Shown here: one piece after another, positions 1-5,847 of the stretch
Numbering within the stretch: position 1 is the stretch's first letter
Layout of the letters: the number at the start of each line of letters is the position of its first letter
Assembly (NCBI GenBank): GCA_951800935.1
Contig: CATOLW010000085.1
Coordinates: forward strand, 1 to 5,847
Direction: 5' to 3'
Length of the DNA stretch: 5,847 nt
Source: an uncultured Clostridium sp.
GTDB taxonomy: Bacteria; Bacillota_A; Clostridia; TANB77; CAG-508
Program-made: the position numbers and the translations under genes
The notes under the pieces: generated by a model
Told to the model about the DNA's origin: nothing
The model's database searches: none
Seen by the model: the letters and a program-made list of their open reading frames with translations, nothing else

Positions 1-844
1 AAATAAATCCTACTTCTAAATCAATTCCAAACCAATGATGTACACACGCCCAAATGATAAAAGCAATTGCTCCATTTTCTAAAATAGTCATAAGCCCTGG
101 TAATAGCGCTTCAATAATTCCTTCCTTTCCTCTGGTATCACGATATGTTTTTGTATAATTTTCTAATTCTTTTTGTTTTTGATTTTGTATATTAAAAATT
201 TTAATAATTTTGGCACCATAAATGGATTCTGCTAAAAAAGTATTTAAATTGGTCCTTATTATCTTTGCTTTATCATATATTTTATTTAACATTGTTGTTA
301 AAGTATAGGAAAATAATATAATAAATGGTATAACGATAAAAGCCATCATGCTTAAATGAATACTAATAAAAAGCATAACTCCCATAATTGCCACAATCAT
401 AAGAACATCTTTTAAAAAAGTTGCAATTACCTCTTTAAATAAAGTCGAAATGTCTTCAATATCATTTGTTATTCTTACAAACAATTTTCCTGCTGAAGTT
501 TTATCATGAAAAGAAATATTGGCGTTTTGAGAATAACGAAATAATTTATTACGAAAAGAATAAATTATTTCTTCTCCCATCATATTCGTTGTTGTTGTTG
601 CTATAAAATCAATTACATTACTGACAATAACTAACAATAAGTATAAAATTCCTATAGCAGTAATGGTAAATATTCCTTGTTTTAGAATTCCTTTTGTTAA
701 ATATTGATCAATTACAATTTCTATTAACTATGGTCTTACAATTTCTATCACAGCTATAAAAAGAGATAATATAGACACAATTACTATTGTTTTTTTATGT
801 GGTTTTGCTAATTCATATGTTCTTTTTAAGGTTTTATTTTTCAT
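1..844 (-). CDS. ABC exporter half-transporter, second subunit (C-terminus outside window), with in-frame TAG at codon 39
   Basis: This is the N-terminal, membrane-spanning part (281 codons) of an ABC exporter subunit. The ATP-binding domain should lie beyond the left edge. The start ATG (844-842) overlaps the TGA of the upstream subunit as ATGA, with GGGAG at 854-850 as ribosome binding site, so the two are translationally coupled. Hydrophobic segments fall near residues 18-37, 56-82, 138-160, 164-185 and 246-268. The intracellular-loop motif around residues 111-133 (SFHDKTSAGKLFVRITNDIE) and the region near 195-220 (NTFLAESIYGAKIIKIFNIQ) are typical of type IV ABC exporters. Codon 39 is TAG (730-728), between IEIVRP and LIEIVIDQ, and the same frame continues open to position 1. 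The next ATG is codon 88, which would drop the first two membrane helices, so an alternative start does not explain it. It is either a nonsense mutation, an error or a read-through/recoded TAG. By pairing with its neighbour it should form a heterodimeric exporter of the YheI/YheH or TM287/288 kind. The substrate is unknown. Confidence 0.85.
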
Positions 845-2587
845 ACTTTCTCCCTTATTTCTTCTTTTGAGGATTGTTGTTCATAAAATTTACGATAAAG
901 TCCTTTTTCTTGGACTAAGTTTTCATGCTCTCCTCTTTGTACAATTTCTCCTTCTTCTAAGACAATAATTTCATCTGCTGCTTTAATATCTGATATTCGA
1001 TTTGAAACAATAATACAAGTTTTATTTTCTGTTAGTTTTCTTACATTTTCTAATATTTGTTCTTCTGTTTTATTATCTAAAGCAGAAAAAGCATCATCTA
1101 AAATAATAATATTGCTTTTTTGTAAAAAAGCTCTAGAAAGTATAACTCTTTGTTTTTGTCCACCTGATAAATCGACTCCTCTTTCTCCTATCATTGTTTC
1201 AATTCCATTTTTCATTTCTCTTAATTCTTCTTTTAGCATAGATTTTGTGGTACTTTCTACTATTTCTTGCTTATCATATCCTTCTTTAAATAGTGTAATA
1301 TTTTCTTTTAATGTTGTAGAAAATAAGAAATGTTCTTGTGTAATATAACAAATATTATTTCTAATTACTTCTGTTGGAATTTCATTAATATCCTTTCCTC
1401 CAATTGTTATTTTTCCGTCTGGAATGGTATATAGTTTCATCATTAAGTTCATTAAGGTTGTTTTTCCACTTCCTATAGTTCCGATTATTCCTAACGTTTT
1501 TCCTTGTGGTATTTTTAAGTTGATATTTTTCAAAGCTACTTCTATTGTAGTTGGATAATTGTAACTTAAGTTTTTGATTTCAATATCCCCTGCTAATTTT
1601 TCTTTGTTTTCTATATTTTTTAAGTTGATTTTTTCTCTTTCTAATTCAAATATTGTATTGATTCTCCTATAAGAAATTTGGGCTCTTTTATATTTTGATA
1701 TCAATCCTGGCATCCAAGAAACTGGTCCATAAAATAAGCCAATATAAGCATTAAAAGCGGTAAAATCTCCTATGGTAATTTCTCCTTTTAAAACAAATTG
1801 GCTTCCGAAATAGCAAAGCAATGGCATAACAAATTCCAAATCCTAAATTGATACTAGTTGATAAAAGTGTAGAATTTACATCTACTGTATTATTGCTCTT
1901 TCTTAGTTTTTCATTTTTAGTCATAAATTCTTTTAACTGATAATATTCTCCTGCATAAGCTTTGATCGTTCGTACACTGTCTGTACTTTCTTGTACATAT
2001 TGAGAAAGTTCTGTAAAATATTGCTGTGATTTTTTAAAGCTTTTTTCTACATATGATTTTAGCTTGATAACAACAAAAGTTGTTATCATAATTGGACACA
2101 AAGTTATCAAGGTCAATTTTAAATTTACATTAGTTATCATTGCATAAATGGTTATGATAGAAAATACTGCAATACGTACAGCATAAGAAAGTAAACGGAA
2201 AAAGAAGTTTCTAACTTCAGAAACGTCTTTCGTAAAGTATGACATAAATTCTCCATTTTTTATATTGTTTAAATCATTCATTTTTAGTCTTATAAATTGA
2301 GCAAATATCTTGTTTTTTAATTCTCTTTCAAAACATCTAGAGGTATAAGTTGCTATTGCTCGCCATGGCAATCTTGTTAGCAAATAAAGAATGGCTACTA
2401 TTACTAAATAAAAAACTTGCCTTACAATTTCTTGTTGATTTTGTTCCATATTCATCATAAGGTCTACGATGTTTCCTATTATTTTAGCTGGCAAGGTAAC
2501 TACATACATATTGATGCTTACAAATAGCACAATAATTAAAATAAGTCCCATATATTTTTTTATAGTTTGTTTTATTATCTTTTGCAT
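841..2587 (-). CDS. ABC exporter half-transporter, first subunit (TMD-NBD fusion), needs one +1 frameshift at 1807
   Basis: ATP-driven exporter subunit in the cytoplasmic membrane. ATG at 2587 has GGGAG at 2598-2594. The incoming frame encodes the transmembrane domain up to F260 (codon TTT 1810-1808), then meets CGG. Skipping C1807 resumes at GGA (G261) and gives 581 residues, normal for the family. Without the shift, translation stops at 1751 and yields a 278-residue product with no ATPase domain. Reconstructed motifs: Walker A GTIGSGKT about 369-376, Q-loop Q417, signature LSGGQ about 473-477, Walker B IIILD followed by D498. The catalytic Glu after Walker B is Asp here, and the switch-loop His is Asn (IIVSNRISD, about N529). 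These are the hallmarks of the degenerate half of heterodimeric exporters (TM287/BmrC type). The gene has its own promoter at 2616-2644 and overlaps the partner gene by 4 bases. The substrate cannot be told, but multidrug or lipid-like substrates are typical. Assignment to the ABC exporter family is firm. Whether the gene is functional depends on the shift. Confidence 0.93.
1804..1807 (-). other. +1 frameshift site, CGGA, in ABC exporter gene
   Basis: Coding strand reads CTA TTT C GGA AGC CAA. The C (position 1807) breaks the frame. Dropping it joins LLF to GSQFVLKGEIT, the usual external loop between helices 5 and 6 of ABC exporters. It is not in a homopolymer (plus strand TTCC-G-AAA). The incoming frame presents CGG in the A site. 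P-site TTT could re-pair with TTC, but the other two sites have no such option. Confidence 0.8.
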
Positions 2588-2615
2588 ATTTTTCTCCCTT
2601 ATTAATTATATACAA

Positions 2616-2644
2616 ATTCTAACATATTTCGTTCCTTTTTTCAA
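2616..2644 (-). promoter_or_regulatory. Sigma-A-type promoter of the ABC exporter operon
   Basis: Read on the minus strand, a -35 TTGAAA (2644-2639) is followed by a 17-base spacer and a -10 TAGAAT (2621-2616). TGT directly before the -10 makes an extended TGn element. Transcription would start near 2609, giving a leader of about 22 bases that contains the ribosome binding site. A second AT-rich TATAAT-like stretch lies just downstream (around 2603-2609) but has a weaker upstream partner. No operator palindrome or riboswitch fits in this short leader. Confidence 0.7.
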
Positions 2645-2682
2645 TCGCTTTTCATTATTTTAAGTAAACTAGTAGTTAATGC

Positions 2683-2715
2683 AAAAACAAGTCAGATTTT
2701 TTCTGACTTGTTTTT
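2683..2715 (-). terminator. Rho-independent terminator after fhs (symmetrical, could act both ways)
   Basis: A 14-base perfect inverted repeat (2683-2696 AAAAACAAGTCAGA with 2702-2715) surrounds a 5-base loop. Its core is CAAGTCAGA/TCTGACTTG. It lies 25 bases past the fhs stop, with a T tract on the minus strand, so it should end the fhs transcript before the exporter promoter begins. The plus-strand side also ends in a T tract, so it could stop converging transcription as well. Confidence 0.88.
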
Positions 2716-2739
2716 TAAGAAGTAGTCCCCCAATCCCTT

Positions 2740-4403
2740 TTAGAATATTCCTACAATTTCTCCGCTTTCATCAATGTCAATACTTTCCGCTGATGGTACC
2801 TTTGGAAGTCCTGGCATGGTCATAATTTTTCCAGCTAAGGCAACAACAAATCCAGCTCCTGTTTTTAGGTTGATGTCTCTTATGGTAATGTTGTAATCTC
2901 CTTTGCATTCTAAGTTTTTGGCATCATCTGAGAAAGAATATTGAGTTTTTGCAATACATACTGGAAAATTTCCATAACCTAGTTCTTCTATTTTTTTGAT
3001 TTCTTCTAATGCTTTTTCTGAATAGTCTACTCCTTTTGCTCCATATATTTTAGTTGCAATTTTTTCAATTTTAGTTTGAATAGAATCTTCTAGTTCGTAC
3101 ATATAATTAAAGTTTTCTTCTTGCTTAGTTAATTTTACTAGTTTTTCAGCGATATCTCTTGCACCTTCTCCGACCTTTTGCCCATCCTTCTACTAAGCTT
3201 AGTTCAACTCCTTTTTCAGCTAATTTTGCTTGTAAAAATTCAATTTCTTTTTCGGTATCCTGTACATATCTGTTTAATGCTACAATTACATTAACACCAA
3301 ATTTATTTTTTAAGTTATCAATATGACGATATAAGTTATCAATTCCTCTTTCAATTCCTTCTATGTTTTCTTCTTGTATTTTGTCTTTTTCAATGCCACC
3401 ATGATATTTAATCGCTTTTATCGTAGCAACTAACACAACCGCATCTGGTTTAATGCCAGCTTTTCTACATTTGATGTCCATGAATTTTTCAGCTCCTAAG
3501 TCTGCTCCAAATCCGGGCTTCTGTTATAACATAGTCTCCTAGTTTTAAAGCTAGTTTGGTTGCAATAATGCTGTTACATCCATGAGCGATGTTAGCAAAT
3601 GGTCCTCCATGAATAATAGCTGGTGTATGTTCTAGGGTTTGTACTAAGTTTGGTTTTAAAGCATCTTTTAATAATACTGTCATAGCACCTTCTGCTTTTA
3701 ATTGTTTGGCATAAATTGGCTTACCTTCTTTATTGTATCCAATTAAGATGTTTCCTAATTTTTCTTTTAAGTCTTTAAGGTCAGTTGCTAAGCATACAAT
3801 TGCCATAATTTCTGATGCTACCGTGATGTCAAATTTGTCATGTCTTGGTATAATCTTCTTTTCTCCTGATAAACCAGTTTCTACTTCTCTTAGTTGTCTA
3901 TCATTTAAGTCTACACATCTTTTCCATACAATTCTTTCAAATCCTAATTCATTTCCAAAGTAAATGTGATTGTCAATTAAACTTGCTAATAAGTTATTAG
4001 CTGCTGTAATGGCATGGATATCTCCTGTAAAGTGTAAATTAATGTCTTCCATTGGAGCTATTTGTACTTTTCCTCCTCCTGTTGCTCCTCCTTTGATTCC
4101 AAATACTGGTCCTAAAGATGGTTCTCTTAATGCTAAGATTGAATTTTTTCCAATGGTTCGTAAGCCATCTGCTACGGCTATCGATATCGTTGTTTTTCCT
4201 TCTCCTAGTGGAGTTGGATTTACAGCTGTTACTAAAATTAGTTTTCCATTTTCTTTGTTTTTTAAATTTTGATAAACGTTTTCGGAAATTTTTGCTTTGT
4301 ATTTTCCGTATTGTTCGATATCCTCCTCTTCAATTCCTACTTTTTTTGCTATGTCTACTATTTTGTCTAGTTTGGTGCTTCTTGCGATTTCAATGTCTGT
4401 CAT
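2740..4403 (-). CDS. fhs: Formate-tetrahydrofolate ligase, needs two +1 frameshifts (3515 and 3172)
   Basis: Joins formate to tetrahydrofolate with ATP to give 10-formyl-tetrahydrofolate, in the cytoplasmic one-carbon pathway feeding purine, fMet and (in acetogens) Wood-Ljungdahl synthesis. ATG at 4403 has a strong AGGAGG at 4417-4412. Frame 1 runs to A296 (ITEA). Skipping C3515 resumes at GGA (G297, [11 protein letters not shown]). Frame 2 runs to G410 (WAKG). Skipping C3172 resumes at GGA (G411, [11 protein letters not shown]) and reaches TAA at 2742. The product is 553 residues, close to the usual 555-560. Motifs: P-loop TPLGEGKT 64-71, family signature [11 protein letters not shown] 102-112, second signature [12 protein letters not shown] about 325-336. 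The C-terminal PGLPKVPSA region and the end GEIVGIF are typical. Both shifted glycines are in strongly conserved stretches. Without shifting the product is 304 residues. No other lesion is visible along the gene, which argues against an old pseudogene. The stop of the upstream HTH gene is 23 bases before the ATG, so co-transcription is likely, and the terminator at 2683-2715 ends the unit. Confidence 0.95.
3169..3172 (-). other. +1 frameshift site, CGGA, second in fhs
   Basis: Coding strand reads GCA AAA GGT C GGA GAA GGT. Dropping C3172 gives [12 protein letters not shown], the conserved fhs sequence. Staying in frame gives GRRRCKRYR and then TGA at 3148-3146. The extra base is not in a homopolymer (plus strand CTCC-G-ACC). 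P-site GGT cannot re-pair well with the +1 triplet GTC, so simple P-site slippage is unlikely here. Confidence 0.8.
3512..3515 (-). other. +1 frameshift site, CGGA, first in fhs
   Basis: Coding strand reads ACA GAA GCC C GGA TTT GGA. Dropping one C (3515, or equally 3516 or 3517, since it sits in a run of three) gives [15 protein letters not shown], a near-invariant fhs segment. Staying in frame gives ARIWSRLRS and a stop at 3491-3489. The incoming codon is again CGG and the resumed codon is again GGA. Confidence 0.8.
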
Positions 4404-4426
4404 TTTTAATTCCTCCTTTTATATTT

Positions 4427-5788
4427 TTAACTTATTTCTATTCCTTGTTCATCTGCATCATCATTTTCTTCTTGATTTCTAATTACTATTATTTTATTTT
4501 GTTTTCTTTCTTCGTCTTTCTTTTTTTGCTTTTCTATCTTTTTTCTTAGTATAGCTACTTCCACTTTAGTTAATCCTGTTACTTTCATTATATCATCTAT
4601 TGCTCCATCTGTTATTTCTCTTTTCCTTTTTAGCATATTAATAGCTTGACGATATTTTTCACATTTTTCTCTCGATCTTTTCACTTTTTCTCTCTCTTCT
4701 TGTGTGAAATTTTCACAATTCACATAGCTACGGGCAAATTGTATAGCTTCTTCAAATTGATCAAATCGTATACATAGTTTTATATAAAAAGCTACATTCG
4801 AATATTTTTCTGTTGCTAATACTGCATATTTTATTGGTTCTATATGTTCTTCACTTATCATTCTTTCTTCGTATCTTTGTTTGCACAGTTCTAAATATTT
4901 TTCGAAATATTTTAAATATTTAGCTTGTCCAAAAAAAAGGTCATTATATATTTCTATTACTCTTTCACTTCTTTGAAGAAAGTCTTTTTCCTCTTCTTCT
5001 CTTATTCGTATTTCATCTCTTTTTATCGTCTTAGTAGAAACACCTATTTCTTCTGCTATCTGCCTTTTGGTTTTATCTGTTTCTGCTTTTTTAGATTTAG
5101 TCAACCTTAATTTTATGCTTTTCATTCTTTTTCTTTGTATTGCTTGTGGATCTATTCTTGGTAGTCTATTTGCATCTTTCAAATTCCTTCTATCTCTTTC
5201 TATTGTTATTAAAGAAACACCTAAACTTTCAGCCAGCATTGCTGCTGTTTCATTATTTTTAGTTTTTCGTTCTACTTCTAGTCTTCTTTCTTCTATACTT
5301 TCTTCATCTGAAACTAATGGGCCCAACAAGTTTTCATCTCTTAATTTTCTTCTATATCTTCCTACTGTTCTTTCAGAAATTCCTAGAACATCTCCTATTA
5401 CTTTTGCTGTTTCTCCCTCTTCAGTCATTCTTTTAATTTCTGAAATCAATGATGGCAACAACCCTTTTTCTATTAAAACTTCTATATCTCTGTATATAGT
5501 TCTTTTAGAAACCCCTAAAGCTTTTGCTATTATTTCTACTGATTGTTTTTCTTTTCCATCTTCAAATCTTCTTCTAACTTCTTCTTGTCTTTTTTCTATT
5601 CTTTCTTCTGAAGTTGGTATTTCTAACAAATTCTTCCCTCTTAAAAAATCCTGATCTCTTCTTACAGTTACTACAGAAATCTCTAAATCTTTCGCAATGT
5701 TTTCTACTGGTTCTTCTTTTAAACTCCTCCTTAGTACTTCATTCCTTCTTTCCTCTATTTTTCTTCTTTGTTCTGGTGATAATCCCAT
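4427..5788 (-). CDS. Multi-helix-turn-helix protein with five tandem HTH modules, function unknown
   Basis: A 453-residue, highly charged, probably cytoplasmic DNA-binding protein that I do not recognise as a named family. Its N-terminal 262 residues hold five HTH modules. The cores are near 28-48 (ENIAKDLEISVVTVRRD), 83-102 (SVEIIAKALGVSKRTIYRDI), 127-146 (TAKVIGDVLGISERTVGRYR), 181-200 (TAAMLAESLGVSLITIERDR) and 240-258 (TKRQIAEEIGVSTKTIKRD). They resemble DeoR/HTH_11-type helices, and most are preceded by a helix rich in IEERR-x-EV-x-R. Residues 270-385 are helical and rich in Tyr, Cys and Glu with no HTH. Residues 392-420 (TDGAIDDIMKVTGLTKVEVAILRK) look like a weak sixth HTH. The tail is basic, then acidic (EENDDADEQ). 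No signal peptide or membrane segment is seen. ATG at 5788 has AGGAG at 5798-5794, 12 bases after the previous stop. No CGG codon or internal break occurs. Position just ahead of fhs suggests shared transcription, not necessarily shared function. Candidate roles are transcription regulation or DNA organisation. Confidence 0.9.
   Translation of the reverse strand: MGLSPEQRRKIEERRNEVLRRSLKEEPVENIAKDLEISVVTVRRDQDFLRGKNLLEIPTSEERIEKRQEEVRRRFEDGKEKQSVEIIAKALGVSKRTIYRDIEVLIEKGLLPSLISEIKRMTEEGETAKVIGDVLGISERTVGRYRRKLRDENLLGPLVSDEESIEERRLEVERKTKNNETAAMLAESLGVSLITIERDRRNLKDANRLPRIDPQAIQRKRMKSIKLRLTKSKKAETDKTKRQIAEEIGVSTKTIKRDEIRIREEEEKDFLQRSERVIEIYNDLFFGQAKYLKYFEKYLELCKQRYEERMISEEHIEPIKYAVLATEKYSNVAFYIKLCIRFDQFEEAIQFARSYVNCENFTQEEREKVKRSREKCEKYRQAINMLKRKREITDGAIDDIMKVTGLTKVEVAILRKKIEKQKKKDEERKQNKIIVIRNQEENDDADEQGIEIS
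5003..5758 (-). repeat. Five degenerate tandem HTH modules inside the multi-HTH gene
   Basis: Spacing between successive HTH cores is about 56, 44, 54 and 59 residues, so the units are related but not regular. Shared features are a leading arginine/glutamate helix (IEERRNEVLRR, IEKRQEEVRRR, IEERRLEVERK), an I/L-A/G-x-x-LG-[IV]-S turn and a T[IV]xR[DY] recognition helix. The protein units are too diverged for recent DNA duplication to be obvious. This looks like an old internal duplication series. Confidence 0.75.
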
Positions 5789-5800
5789 CTTTTTCTCCTT

Positions 5801-5847
5801 TTAAACAATAATTCCTGCTATAACTCCTATTAAAGCTCCAACAAAAA
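5801..5847 (-). CDS. C-terminal end of a small glycine-zipper membrane protein (partial)
   Basis: Only the last 14 codons and a TAA (5803-5801) are inside the window: FVGALIGVIAGIIV. This is a hydrophobic stretch with glycines every fourth residue (GxxxGxxxG), typical of a C-terminal or single membrane helix. Evidence that it is coding is the open frame, the GGA-rich membrane composition and the 12-base gap to the next ATG with its ribosome binding site, an operon-like arrangement. The family cannot be named from 14 residues. Confidence 0.55.
   Translation of the reverse strand, partial: FVGALIGVIAGIIV

Noticed and set aside
841..844. Mycoplasma-type code with TGA as tryptophan
   Set aside because: TGA forms an ATGA stop/start overlap with a ribosome binding site at the right distance, and tryptophans in the conserved proteins use TGG.
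1112..1348. Plus-strand open frame opposite the ABC ATPase domain
   Set aside because: It is antisense to a clear Walker/signature-motif domain, has no ribosome binding site and no family resemblance; a shadow of AT-rich coding sequence.
2588..2739. Small gene, riboswitch or tRNA in the largest intergenic gap
   Set aside because: The 152 bases are accounted for by the fhs terminator and the exporter promoter plus ribosome binding site; no cloverleaf or further structure is visible.
1804..3515. Homopolymer-length sequencing errors as the cause of the frame breaks
   Set aside because: Two of three extra bases (1807, 3172) are not in any run, and the many long A/T runs in the same genes are intact. 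A context-specific systematic error (extra G after TCC on the plus strand) is not excluded and stays as the main rival explanation.
1804..3515. Classical -1 slippery-sequence frameshifting or an RF2-like stop-dependent +1 shift
   Set aside because: The needed shift is +1, there is no X-XXY-YYZ heptamer, no stop codon at the shift point and no upstream Shine-Dalgarno-like element common to the three sites.
3733..4549. Several plus-strand open frames, some very hydrophobic, opposite fhs and the HTH gene
   Set aside because: The Phe/Leu/Ser-rich content is what antisense reading of Lys/Glu-rich codons produces. They lack start signals.
4925..5811. Plus-strand frames up to 195 codons opposite the multi-HTH gene
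   Set aside because: They mirror the purine-rich coding strand of a well-supported gene; no ribosome binding sites or recognisable domains.
1..5847. CRISPR array, insertion sequence, attachment site or phage genes
   Set aside because: No regularly spaced direct DNA repeats, no terminal inverted repeats, no transposase or integrase motifs in any frame.

Overview
The window is AT-rich, and every gene I can support lies on the minus strand. It has strong GGAGG-type ribosome binding sites, AGA as the main arginine codon and TGA used as a true stop (an ATGA gene overlap). The gene types (a heterodimeric ABC exporter and formate-tetrahydrofolate ligase) point to a low-GC Bacillota, Clostridia-like and possibly an uncultured gut lineage. 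The species is not determinable from the window. It is not a code-4 Mycoplasma.

Layout in transcription order (right to left): the last 14 codons of a small glycine-zipper membrane protein (5801-5847); a 453-residue protein carrying about five tandem helix-turn-helix modules and an unrecognised C-terminal half (4427-5788); fhs, formate-tetrahydrofolate ligase (2740-4403); a hairpin terminator (2683-2715); a good sigma-A-type promoter (2616-2644); and two overlapping genes for a heterodimeric ABC exporter. The first exporter subunit is complete (841-2587). The second runs off the left edge (1-844).

The main observation is that two conserved housekeeping-type genes are not open in one frame. 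fhs needs two +1 shifts and the first ABC subunit needs one. All three shift sites are identical in kind. On the coding strand a single C sits immediately before an in-frame GGA glycine codon, so the ribosome meets CGG in the incoming frame and must resume at GGA (NNN-C-GGA). Each reconstructed protein then has the normal family length (553 and 581 residues) and keeps its motifs. CGG occurs in frame nowhere else among roughly 1,870 codons, while CGA and CGT are used normally as arginine. This suggests that CGG is unassigned in this organism and that CGGA is passed by a +1 shift or read as a four-base glycine codon. A systematic sequencing or assembly error is the main competing explanation. 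The second ABC gene also has an in-frame TAG at codon 39.
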